NCBI RefSeq assembly: GCF_029953635.1
Contig: NZ_CP124543.1
Span: forward strand, 6,418,367 to 6,482,366
Reading direction: 5' to 3'
DNA from: Halotia branconii CENA392
GTDB taxonomy: Bacteria; Cyanobacteriota; Cyanobacteriia; Cyanobacteriales; Nostocaceae
Length of the DNA stretch: 64,000 nucleotides
Part shown: positions 33,572 through 43,443 of the stretch, one piece after another
Layout: every line of letters begins with the position of its first letter
Numbering within the stretch: position 1 is the stretch's first letter
Notes under the pieces: model-generated
Databases searched by the model: none
Seen by the model: the letters and a program-made list of their open reading frames with translations, nothing else
What the model was told of the DNA's origin: nothing
Position numbers and translations under genes: made by a program

Positions 33572-35389
33572 ATGCGTAGGTATGTAGAGGTGAAGAAAGA
33601 ATTGATAATTTGCCATACGCAAAGACAGCAGTTGGTTTGGAAACATCGTTTAGCAACAACGAAACATTTAACATTCGGCTTTGTTATAGCGGCTGTCTTA
33701 TGCAACTATCCTCCGGTAATGTCTAAGACGGGCTGTGCTTACGCCCAAACTTCTAATCCTCAAACATTTCCTCCTAGTCCGATAGAAGGTGTCCCTATCA
33801 CTCCCTTCCCCTCAGATGCGCTATCACAGCCATCAGACCAAGAGCAATTACTTCCTCCTGTGCAACTACCAAACCAGCCAACACCAGAGGATGATCTTAA
33901 TGCTAAATTCCGGGTTGAGCGCATTGAAGTTATTGGTAGTACAGTTTTCCAACCAAAAGATTTTATCCCGATTACGGCTCCTTTTGTCGAACGAGAAGTA
34001 TCGTTTGCCCAGTTGTTGCAAGTCAAAGATGCCATCAGTAAACTCTACACTGATAACGGCTATGTCACGACTGGGGCTTTAATCACACCGCAGACTGTAG
34101 AAGCTGGAGTAATCAAGATTCAGGTAGTCGAAGGCAGTTTATCAGAAATCAAAATCGTCGGTAATCGGCGATTGCGTAGTCAATACATTCGCGATCGCAT
34201 CCGCATTGGTGCTAGTAAGCCTCTAAATGTACCACGCTTACTCGAAAAGCTGCAATTACTCCGGCTCGACCCACGTATTAAAAACCTCTCTGCTGAATTG
34301 CAAACGGGTATAACTCCAGGAACCAATATCTTACTCGTAGAAGTTGAAGAAGCAGACACCTTCACCACTACAGTCACTTTGGATAATGGGAGGTCTCCTA
34401 GTGTCGGCAGCTTTCGGCGGGGTGTAGATGTGCAAGAAGCCAATTTACTAGGGCTAGGCGATACTCTGAGTGTGGGATATACCAATACTGATGGTAGTAA
34501 TACAGTTGCTGCCAGTTACGCATTGCCAATTAATGCTCACAATGGCACTGTATTTTTTGCTTATAACCAAGGATGGAATAACGTCATTGAAAAACCATTC
34601 AGCGTCTTAGATATTCAGTCAAACAGCACTGCTTACGAATTTGGATTTCGACAACCATTATTGCAAAAACCAACCCAGGAATTAGCAGTAGGGCTATCGT
34701 TTTCACGCCAAGAAAGCCAGACAAAGTTAGGTCTTGATAATATAGGCGGCTTTCCTTTATCGCCCGGTGCAGACGAGAATGGCAAAACGAAGATTTCCGC
34801 CTTGCGCTTTACTCAAGAGTATACCCAACGCAGCAATAGACAAGTTTTTGCAGCGCGATCGCAATTTAGCTTCGGCGTAGATTGGTTCGATGCTAATGTC
34901 AATGAAGATGCCCCAGATAGCCGCTTTTTTGCTTGGCGGGGACAGACTCAATGGGTGCGGCAATTTGCCCCAGACACCCTATTATTAGCCAGAGGCGATT
35001 TACAACTAGCAGCAGATAGCTTACTGCCTTTAGAGCAGTTTGGGCTTGGTGGACAGTTAACTGTACGGGGCTATCGCCAAGACACATTACTGACAGATAA
35101 TGGCATTTTGTTTTCATCAGAATTTAGATTTCCGATTGTGCGGGCTACCAAAATCGGAGGAGTTTTACAACTCACACCTTTTATTGATGTCGGTAAAGGC
35201 TGGAATACTAAGGGTAATACTCCCTCATCAAGTACATTGGTAGGCGCTGGTTTAGGGCTGTTGTGGAAACAGGGCAATAACTTCTCAGCTAGACTCGATT
35301 GGGGAATTCCTCTGATCTCAGTGGATGGTGAAAAGCGTAGTCTCCAAGAAAATGGTTTGTACTTTTCGTTGCAGTACTCACCGTTTTGA
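33572..35389 (+). CDS. TpsB outer-membrane transporter (ShlB/FhaC/HecB family)
   Basis: A 605-residue outer-membrane pore that secretes TpsA exoproteins. Signal region near the start (FGFVIAAVLC, cut near AYAQ), Pro-rich spacer, POTRA domain(s) at about 95-240 (FRVERIEVIGSTVFQPKDF; IKIQVVEGSLSEIKIVGN), then a 16-strand-type barrel with the lid/loop motif LTVRGYRQDTL and a C-terminal Phe (FSLQYSPF), as barrel proteins need. It is the only TpsB seen in the window, so it may serve all four TpsA genes. Start is uncertain: ATG 33572 is used; GTG 33548 is possible. No clear RBS for either. Confidence 0.9.
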   Translation: MRRYVEVKKELIICHTQRQQLVWKHRLATTKHLTFGFVIAAVLCNYPPVMSKTGCAYAQTSNPQTFPPSPIEGVPITPFPSDALSQPSDQEQLLPPVQLPNQPTPEDDLNAKFRVERIEVIGSTVFQPKDFIPITAPFVEREVSFAQLLQVKDAISKLYTDNGYVTTGALITPQTVEAGVIKIQVVEGSLSEIKIVGNRRLRSQYIRDRIRIGASKPLNVPRLLEKLQLLRLDPRIKNLSAELQTGITPGTNILLVEVEEADTFTTTVTLDNGRSPSVGSFRRGVDVQEANLLGLGDTLSVGYTNTDGSNTVAASYALPINAHNGTVFFAYNQGWNNVIEKPFSVLDIQSNSTAYEFGFRQPLLQKPTQELAVGLSFSRQESQTKLGLDNIGGFPLSPGADENGKTKISALRFTQEYTQRSNRQVFAARSQFSFGVDWFDANVNEDAPDSRFFAWRGQTQWVRQFAPDTLLLARGDLQLAADSLLPLEQFGLGGQLTVRGYRQDTLLTDNGILFSSEFRFPIVRATKIGGVLQLTPFIDVGKGWNTKGNTPSSSTLVGAGLGLLWKQGNNFSARLDWGIPLISVDGEKRSLQENGLYFSLQYSPF

Positions 35390-35402
35390 TAGAAATAACA
35401 TT

Positions 35403-35535
35403 CCAGGTGCAAACATCTTTAACTTGTGCTGCTGTTCCCAAGAATTTATAGTACGAAATCAAAACTCTTATTCTGTTAAAAACAATACCTTGATTGGGAA
35501 CTTTAATACTATCTAGTCAAGGGATTATTAATACT
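35403..35535 (+). repeat. Duplicated tpsA tail plus leader (copy 1)
   Basis: 133 bp that match 40490-40622 at a constant offset of 5087 bp with about one mismatch. It includes the last codons of a TpsA gene (reading VQTSLTCAAVPKNL then TAG at 35449-35451), here stranded after TpsB with no gene in front, followed by the leader of the next tpsA. It is the scar of a duplication. Confidence 0.85.
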
Positions 35536-38010
35536 ATGAAAGCGATCGCCAATCTGGGAGCATTAACCATTGGGTTTTTAACTTCCGCCTTGGTACTACC
35601 AGCCTATTCTCAGGTAACATCAGATGGAAGTACTAATACTACTGTCAACTCAATTAATAATAATTTTACTATTCTTAACGGCACGCAACAAGGTAATAAT
35701 TTATTTCACAGCTTCAGTAATTTCTCTGTACCGACAGGTGGCTCGGCAAGTTTTGATTTAAAAAACACACCTGACATTACGACTGTATTTAGCAGAGTTA
35801 CAGGTGGGAGCGTTTCTAATATTGATGGGTTAATTCAAACTCTCAATAGTAATAATCCTGTGAGTTTATTTTTGATGAATCCCGCAGGAATTGTCTTTGG
35901 ACAAAACGCCAGCTTGAATATTAGTGGCTCATTTGTCGGAACGACGGCAAATAGTATTAAATTTAGCGATGGGACAGAATTTAGCGCTGTTAACCCAAAT
36001 ACAACTCCTTTACTAACTATGAGTGTACCTGTTGGTTTACAGATGGGTAGCAATTCTGGTGCAATTAATGTCCAGAATACAGGACATCTTTTGACGTTCT
36101 TAATTCACCCTTTAATTTCTTCTCCAAATACTAGTAATAATCCCGTAGGATTAAGTGTTAACGCTAATAATACTTTGTCATTAGTAGGGGGAAATATAAC
36201 TTTAGATGCTGGCGTGTTAAATGCACCTTCTGGACATATTGAACTCGGTAGCGCCAATAATGGCACAGTTAGTCTCAATACTTCCACTCCTATTTGGAGT
36301 TTTGATTATAGTAATATTCAGCAATTTGGTGATATTCAACTTTCGCATCAATCCCTAACTGATGCTAGTGGTACTCCTGCGGGTTCAATTCACTTTCAAG
36401 GACGAAATATTACTTTGAATGATGCTTCTGCTGCCTTATTAACTAATCAAGGAAGTGGTAATGCTGGCAATATTAGTGTGAATGCTAGTGAATCTTTAAC
36501 ATTGCGGGGAATTGGTACTCCTGAATTTCCCCAATCTCTGTTACGTGCTGATAACTTTGGCGATGGCGGAGGGGGTAATATCATCGTTTCTGCCGCAAAA
36601 CTATTACTTCAGGATGGTGGTTCTCTTCACGGAATCAATTTTAGTGCAGGCCCAGGCAGTAATATTTTTGTAGACATTAAAGATGTGCTTCAGCTTGAGG
36701 GTGTATCACCAGTTAGCGGATTTGCTAGTTCTTTGAACACAATTACTAGAGGTTCTGGAAAAAGTGGTGATGTTGGAGTTATTACCAAAACATTGCAGGT
36801 TTTAAATGGTGCTGTAATTGGCAATTCTTCTTGGGCAACTGGGATAGGAGGTAATACCATAATTAATGCTAGTGATTTCATTGAAATTAGCGGCGAAAAT
36901 CCACAAAATTTGGCTGATAGCGTCATAGTTACAGGCACATTCAACCAGGCAAACGCCGGCCAGTTAATTGTTAACACTCCCAAACTGAAGTTACAAGATG
37001 GAGGAGGCATAGTTAACTCAACTGTAAATAGCGGTAATGCCGGAGATTTAACTATCAATGTTTCAGATACCATTGAAGTCAGTGGCGCAGGTAGTATTTC
37101 CGGTCTTTCTAGCCGCATCGGTGCTAGGGCAGAATTGCTTGCACCACCAATTCGGCAACTATTTGGCTTACCCGATGTAATTACAGGTAATACAGGCACT
37201 CTTACTATTAATACCCAAAATTTGCAGATTACAAATGGCGCAATTGTCGGCGTTGATCATCAAGGTGTTGGCAATGCCGGAAAACTAGAAATTAATGCAG
37301 GTTCAATCCGGCTTGATAATGGTGGTAGCTTGACAGCAGAAACTTTTCAAGGTGAAGGCGGTAATATTTTTATTCAATCAAATGACTTGATCATGCGTCA
37401 TGGTAGTTCAATTGTGACGAATGCAGGTGGTATTGGTAATGGTGGCAATATGACTATTAATTCTGCTGTAATCCTCGGTTTAGAAAATAGCGATATTGTT
37501 GCCAACGCAGTCCAAGGTAATGGCGGTAATATCAACATTACCACTCAAGGTATTTTTGGACTGCAATATCGTCCCCAACTGACAACAGAAAACGACATCA
37601 CGGCCAGTTCTCAATTTGGTATCAACGGTACAGTTGATATTAACAATTTTGGTGTTGACCCCAATTCAGGTTTAGTTGAATTGCCAGCAACTGTTACCGA
37701 CTCGTCCCAACAAATTGCTACAGGCTGTTCTGCAAATACTGGTAGTAGTTTTGTCGCCACGGGACGCGGTGGTGTGCCGCAAAATCCTAATCAAGAAGTG
37801 AGGAGCGATCGCACTTGGTCTGATATTCGCAATTTGAACGCATATCGTCAAAATAGCCCAGTCACAGCCAAAATAATAGAAACGCAAGCATCTTTTGTGC
37901 AAGCAACTTCCTGGCGACGTAATGCACAACGGAAAATTGAGTTAGTTGCAGATAAATCTATTGCGCCAACACCACAATCATTGACTTGTGCTGCGGTTAC
38001 TAAAAGCTAA
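35536..38010 (+). CDS. TpsA exoprotein B (filamentous haemagglutinin N-terminal domain)
   Basis: 824 residues from ATG 35536; signal peptide MKAIANLGALTIGFLTSALV with cleavage near AYSQ, so the frame upstream (14 more codons from 35494) is not used. TPS domain with LFLMNPAGIVFGQNASLNIS and GSFVGTTANS, then a long beta-helix of N/G/T-rich strands, and the conserved tail (GVDPNSGLVELP, SSFVATGRGGVPQNP, SWRRNAQRKIELVA, LTCA). Nearly identical to exoprotein D over the signal and TPS domain, diverging in the helix. Lies directly after tpsB and is probably co-transcribed with it. Confidence 0.9.
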   Translation: MKAIANLGALTIGFLTSALVLPAYSQVTSDGSTNTTVNSINNNFTILNGTQQGNNLFHSFSNFSVPTGGSASFDLKNTPDITTVFSRVTGGSVSNIDGLIQTLNSNNPVSLFLMNPAGIVFGQNASLNISGSFVGTTANSIKFSDGTEFSAVNPNTTPLLTMSVPVGLQMGSNSGAINVQNTGHLLTFLIHPLISSPNTSNNPVGLSVNANNTLSLVGGNITLDAGVLNAPSGHIELGSANNGTVSLNTSTPIWSFDYSNIQQFGDIQLSHQSLTDASGTPAGSIHFQGRNITLNDASAALLTNQGSGNAGNISVNASESLTLRGIGTPEFPQSLLRADNFGDGGGGNIIVSAAKLLLQDGGSLHGINFSAGPGSNIFVDIKDVLQLEGVSPVSGFASSLNTITRGSGKSGDVGVITKTLQVLNGAVIGNSSWATGIGGNTIINASDFIEISGENPQNLADSVIVTGTFNQANAGQLIVNTPKLKLQDGGGIVNSTVNSGNAGDLTINVSDTIEVSGAGSISGLSSRIGARAELLAPPIRQLFGLPDVITGNTGTLTINTQNLQITNGAIVGVDHQGVGNAGKLEINAGSIRLDNGGSLTAETFQGEGGNIFIQSNDLIMRHGSSIVTNAGGIGNGGNMTINSAVILGLENSDIVANAVQGNGGNINITTQGIFGLQYRPQLTTENDITASSQFGINGTVDINNFGVDPNSGLVELPATVTDSSQQIATGCSANTGSSFVATGRGGVPQNPNQEVRSDRTWSDIRNLNAYRQNSPVTAKIIETQASFVQATSWRRNAQRKIELVADKSIAPTPQSLTCAAVTKS

Positions 38011-38054
38011 TTTTGAGGGAATCCTAAGTACAAGTCTAAATGGAGATGGTGTAA

Positions 38055-40538
38055 ATGAAGGTAACTTCCTTGTACTTGGGTTTGATTAGTGGAATCTTGA
38101 CAGGTGGGATGATTTTCCCTGCAAATGCACAGGTCACACCAGATGGCACAACTAACACCATTGTCAACTCAAGTGGGAATAATTTTAATATTCTCAATGG
38201 GATTGAAAAAGGTAATAATTTATTTCATAGTTTTAGTAACTTTTCTGTGCCTACAGGTGGTTCCGCCAGCTTTGATTTAACTAATACGCCAAATATTACA
38301 ACTATATTTAGTCGAGTAACTGGTGGAAATGTTTCTAATATTGATGGCTTGATTCAGACTCTCAACGGTAATTATCCTGCCAGCTTATTTTTGATGAATC
38401 CTAACGGGATTATATTTGGGCAAAATGCCAAACTGAATATTGGTGGTTCCTTTGTGGGAACTACTGCCAACAGTATTAAATTTGCCGATGGAATAGAATT
38501 TAGTGCCACGAATACTAATGCGACACCGTTGTTGACAATGAGTGTCCCCATTGGCTTGCAAATGGGTAATAATCCAACCCCTATTAAAGTTCAAGGTACA
38601 GGTCATGCTTTAACAACCGTCAGTACCCTTGCCCCCATCACTCAAAACCCCAGTGCCTCAGAACTGAGGGTAAAACCAGGAAAAACTCTCGCATTGGTAG
38701 GAGGCAACTTAAATCTCACCGAAGCAACCTTGAATGCACCCCAAGGGCGGGTGGAATTGGGAAGTTTAAGCGGAGTCGGAATTGTTAATTTGAACCCCAT
38801 CTTTGAAGGTTATCAGTTAGGTTACGAAACTGGACAAAGTTTTGCAGATATTAACCTCACCCAACAATCCTTGCTGACTGTAGGAGCATTGGCAAGTTTA
38901 GGGGCGTTGAATGCTGGTTCAGTACAGTTGCAGGCAAGGCACATTCAACTCAGCGATGGTTCAATTATATTTTCCAAAAATTTGGGAAATGTCGCTGGGG
39001 GTAAAATTTTTTTACAGGCTTCGGAAGGGATTGATATTGTTGGTACAACAGCCAATGCTCAAGTTCGTAGTGGTATTCGCTCAGAAGGGTTGAATACTGG
39101 CATAGGTTCATCTATTCATCTCATTACTCCTCATTTAACACTTTCACAAGGTGCAGGAGTCAACACCAATGCTTTTGGATTAGCTGCCAGTGGCAACATT
39201 CAGATTGATGCTGAGACTGTTGAAGTATCGGGATTCACTCCCCTCATTCCTAATGGAGTCACTTCTGTGACCACGAGTTCCCGAAGTACTCAGTCAGCAG
39301 GCAATCTCTCGATTAACAGTAACAATCTACTGGTTTCTGGGGGAGCAGCCATCTCTTCAGTCACATTTGCAGCTGGTTCCACAGGGCAGATAAACATTCG
39401 TAGTAAAAATACGACTGTCACGGGAGATAACTCAGTAGGACTCTATAGCAACATTAGTGTAGTGACCTTTGGTACAGGCAATGCCCAAACTTTGACTTTG
39501 GATACGAACCGATTACAATTGCTCAATGGAGGAGCGATCGCAACTACGTCTTTCTTGATTGGTGAAGCTGGAAATTTAAACATTAATGCGACGGAATCGA
39601 TTTTGATTGACGGAAACAGCCAAGCTAACAATAGCAGTATTAACTCAGCCGTCCTTTTCTCTCCAGTATTAATCCAACAGCTATTCAATTTACCAAATAT
39701 CTTGTCAGCGAATGCCGGAACTGTGAATGTAACCACCCCAACTTTGACGTTGAGCAATGGCAGCGCAATCAGTGTGACGAACGAGGGTACAGGTGATGGT
39801 GGCAATATCAATATTACAGCAGATAATATTCAATTAAAAAAGCAAGGCTTAATTCAAGCACAGACAGCATCTGGTAATGGTGGTGACATCAACTTACAAG
39901 TAGGAAATTTTTTACTGATGCGCGATCGCAGTAATATTACTGCAACAGCTAATGGTACGGGTAATGGCGGTAATGTTAACATCAATGCACCCGTTATTAC
40001 TGGATTGGAAAACAGTGACATTATTGCCAATGCAGTGCAAGGACGTGGGGGTAATATTAAGATTGCCACTCAGGGGATTATTGGCTTAGAATACCGTCCT
40101 CAAATCACCCTAGAAAACGATATCACAGCTAGTTCCCAATTTGGCATTAGTGGTACAGTACAAGTTAATAATATTGGTGTTGATCCCAATTCTGGCTTAG
40201 TCGAATTACCTGCAAACTTAGCAGATCCATCCCAAAAAGTTGCCGCAGGGTGTGCAGATACGAGTGGTAGTAGTTTTGTCGCTACAGGAAGAGGAGGAAT
40301 ACCCCAAAATCCCAGCCAAGATGTGAGGAAAGATCGCACTTGGTCTGATACCCGCAATCTTAATGCATACCGTCAAAATAAACCAGTTACAGCCTTCATC
40401 TCTAAATCACCAACAACTACCATTCAAGCAACAGGATGGCGACGTAATGCTCAAGGAAAAGTTGAGTTAGTTGCTGATAATTCTTCTACCCAGGTGCAAA
40501 CATCTTTAACTTGTGCTGCTGTTCCCAAGAATTTATAG
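38055..40538 (+). CDS. TpsA exoprotein C (filamentous haemagglutinin N-terminal domain)
   Basis: 827 residues with signal peptide (MKVTSLYLGLISGILTGGMI, cut near ANAQ), TPS domain (LFLMNPNGIIFGQNAKLNIG; GSFVGTTANS), a beta-helix and the shared tail (GVDPNSGLVELPANLADPSQ, SSFVATGRGGIPQNP, GWRRNAQGKVELVA, LTCAAVPKNL). GGAG at 38042-38045 precedes the ATG. It is 44 bp after exoprotein B and 84 bp before D, so B-C-D form one transcriptional string. Its TPS domain differs more from B and D than they do from each other. Confidence 0.9.
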   Translation: MKVTSLYLGLISGILTGGMIFPANAQVTPDGTTNTIVNSSGNNFNILNGIEKGNNLFHSFSNFSVPTGGSASFDLTNTPNITTIFSRVTGGNVSNIDGLIQTLNGNYPASLFLMNPNGIIFGQNAKLNIGGSFVGTTANSIKFADGIEFSATNTNATPLLTMSVPIGLQMGNNPTPIKVQGTGHALTTVSTLAPITQNPSASELRVKPGKTLALVGGNLNLTEATLNAPQGRVELGSLSGVGIVNLNPIFEGYQLGYETGQSFADINLTQQSLLTVGALASLGALNAGSVQLQARHIQLSDGSIIFSKNLGNVAGGKIFLQASEGIDIVGTTANAQVRSGIRSEGLNTGIGSSIHLITPHLTLSQGAGVNTNAFGLAASGNIQIDAETVEVSGFTPLIPNGVTSVTTSSRSTQSAGNLSINSNNLLVSGGAAISSVTFAAGSTGQINIRSKNTTVTGDNSVGLYSNISVVTFGTGNAQTLTLDTNRLQLLNGGAIATTSFLIGEAGNLNINATESILIDGNSQANNSSINSAVLFSPVLIQQLFNLPNILSANAGTVNVTTPTLTLSNGSAISVTNEGTGDGGNINITADNIQLKKQGLIQAQTASGNGGDINLQVGNFLLMRDRSNITATANGTGNGGNVNINAPVITGLENSDIIANAVQGRGGNIKIATQGIIGLEYRPQITLENDITASSQFGISGTVQVNNIGVDPNSGLVELPANLADPSQKVAAGCADTSGSSFVATGRGGIPQNPSQDVRKDRTWSDTRNLNAYRQNKPVTAFISKSPTTTIQATGWRRNAQGKVELVADNSSTQVQTSLTCAAVPKNL

Positions 40539-40622
40539 TACGAAATCAAAACTCTTATTCTGTTAAAAACAATACCTTGATTGGGAACTTTAATACTATC
40601 TAGTCAAGGGATTATTAATATT
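40490..40622 (+). repeat. Duplicated tpsA tail plus leader (copy 2)
   Basis: Counterpart of 35403-35535. Here the tail codons are in their natural place at the end of exoprotein C, and the leader precedes exoprotein D. This copy is therefore likely the donor layout. Confidence 0.85.
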
Positions 40623-43327
40623 ATGAAAGCGATCGCCAATTTGGGAGCATTAACCATTGGGTTTTTAACTTCCGCCTTGGTACTACCAGCCTATCCCCAA
40701 GTAACATCAGATGGGACTATCAACACCACTGTCAACTCAATTAATAATAATTTTACGATTCTTAACGGTAGACAACAAGGTAATAATTTATTTCACAGCT
40801 TCAGTAATTTCTCTGTACCGACAGGTGGCTCGGCAACTTTTGATTTGAAAAACACACCTGATATTACAACTATATTTAGTCGGGTCACTGGTGGAAATAT
40901 TTCTCGTATTGATGGGTTAATTCAAACTCTCAATAGTAATAATCCTGTGAGTTTATTTTTGATGAATCCCGCAGGAATTGTCTTTGGACAAAATGCCAGC
41001 TTGAATATTAGTGGCTCATTTGTCGGGACAACAGCCAACAGTATTAAGTTTGCTGATGGCACAGAATTTAGTGCTGTAAATGCCAATGTAACTCCTTTAT
41101 TGACGATGAGCGTACCTGTGGGTTTGCAGATGGGAAGTAATGCAGGAGCGATCAAAGTCCAAGGAGCGCCTGCCAACAATTTCCTGTTTCGGATGCCAAC
41201 ATTGTCAACAGCACCAAATCAAACCTTGGCACTGATTGGCGGACAAGTGGATATCAATAGTGCCAATATCTTTGTACCGGATGGTCATGTAGAGTTGTGG
41301 GCAATGCAAAATGGTACGGTGAATATACTTACCTCTGGTAACTGGCAATTGGCGAGTTCATCTCCATCACCAACATGGGGTAACGTTACCCTGCAACAGT
41401 CATCCTATATCAACACCAGTGGTATAACGGGAGGCGCAATCAACATTCGGGGGCGTGGGTTAACCTTGCAAGATGGCTCAAATATAGAATCTTCCACTGG
41501 TGCTAATGGACAAGGGCAGGGTATTACAGTTCAGACTACAGAATTTGTGGATCTACTGGGTGTATCTCATCTTGATAATTATATGTCTCCGGGATTAATG
41601 ACGAGTGTGACTGGCAGTGGTGCGACGGCTGGAAATATCACGGTGGATACTCCACGATTACGCCTTGCTAATGGAGGATGGGTAAACTCAGTCAACTATG
41701 GCACTAACTTTTTTACCTTTGCTGCCATCAACAATGCTAAAACAGGTGACATTTTAATTCGTGCCACCGATGTAGAAATAAGTGGTTATACCCCATATAT
41801 CAATCCACTTACAGGCGTGAATGTGGCAAGTTTAGTGACAACAGTTGTGATGGGAGGGCAACAGAATGAAAGTGGTGCGATTACGGTAAACGCTGAACGG
41901 GTACGACTGCTAAATGGAGGACACCTCAGCACGGATTTGCTGGGCTTTTTGCCGCCTGCATATACGATGGGCAAGGCTGGAGATATTTCTGTGACAGCGA
42001 CTAAGAGCCTGGATATTCTTGGCACAACTCCAGCTAACTTTAACAGCGCAATTATTAGTTCAATTCAAAACTTGGCTGATGGTCAAGGGGGTAATGTTAC
42101 AATTAATACAGGTAAACTCACTCTTGCTGGTGGTGGAACCATCTCTAGTCAGATTGCAGGTAATCCGATCGCTGCATTTGCAGGTAGAGGTCAAGCCGGG
42201 AATATCACCATTCAAGCTACCGATGTGCAAGTCAGTGATCCCGTGATTGATCTTTTTAGCCAAGCTTCTAGCGGTATCACCGTAGCAGTAGGTGAAAATT
42301 CCACAGGCAAGGGGGGCAATATTAATCTAACAGCCGACAACCTGCGCGTGTTCAATGGTGGACAAATTACCTCTTCCACAGATGGCAATGGTGCGGCAGG
42401 TAATGTCAACTTGCAAGTTAACAATATTACCGTAGAGGGTATGTCTCAACCCTTAGCTGATGGTCGCATTCTACCCAGTAGCATCACAGCAGCTTCTACT
42501 ACCACCTCTGATGCTGGTTCAGTTAATCTAGTGGCTAATCGCTCAATGTTCTTGATAATGGTCAAATTTCCGTCAGTAATACAGGTGGTGGCAATTCCGG
42601 AAACTTGTTCGTGAATGCCAACCAGATCAAGCTGGAGCAAGGAGGCAGTCTGGTTTCGGAAGTTTCCGCAGGCGATCGCGGTAATATTACTCTCAATACT
42701 GATGTTCTACTGATGCGTTATGGCAGTAAAATTAATACCAATGCTACAGGTACAGCTACAGGCGGCAATATCAACATCAATGCACCAATTATTATTGGTT
42801 TAGAAAACAGCGATATTACTGCCAATGCCATTCAAGGGGCTGGTGGTAATATTTATATTCAAACTCAGGGTTTATTTGGGCTGAAATTCCGCGATCGCCT
42901 CACTCCTGAAAATGATATTACCGCTAGTTCTCAATTTGGAGTAAGTGGCACTGTTCAAGTCAATACTATTGGTGTCGATCCTAATTCTGGATTAGTCGAA
43001 CTACCTGCAAATGTCACAGATTCATCTCAGCAAATTGCTACAGGCTGTTCTGCAAATACTGGTAGTAGTTTTGTCGCTACAGGAAGGGGCGGTGCGCCGC
43101 AAAATCCCACACAAGAAGTGAGGAGCGATCGCACTTGGTCAGATGTTCGCGATATCTCTGGATACCGCAAAACACAACAAGTAACAGCCCAAATACCTGC
43201 ATCGCCACAAACCCTTGTCCAAGCTACTTCTTGGCGACGTAATGCTCATGGAAAAGTAGAATTAGTTGCGGCACAATCTCCCACACATATACAACCACAA
43301 TTAACTTGTGCTGCGGTTCCTAATTGA
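40623..43327 (+). pseudogene. TpsA exoprotein D, split by a frameshift
   Basis: From ATG 40623 the frame gives signal peptide, TPS domain (LFLMNPAGIVFGQNASLNIS) and beta-helix, but stops at 42614. The rest of the protein, including NANQIKLEQGGSLV and the conserved tail (GVDPNSGLVELPANVTDSSQ, SWRRNAHGKVELVA, LTCAAVPN), is in the -1 frame up to 43327. Restoring one base near 42540 rejoins them as VANSLNVLDNGQISVSN. So a single-base deletion (or sequencing error) breaks an otherwise full-length, about 900-residue exoprotein. As read, the product would lack its C-terminal third. Confidence 0.85.
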
Positions 43328-43443
43328 CTAGATACTAAAAACACAAAACGAAAAGCAAGTACGAACTGATATTTCAAAACTATTGCTGGGCAATATAAGT
43401 ATATTGATTTACTCAGCACTTGTGGAGAGTATCAGTAAATTTT

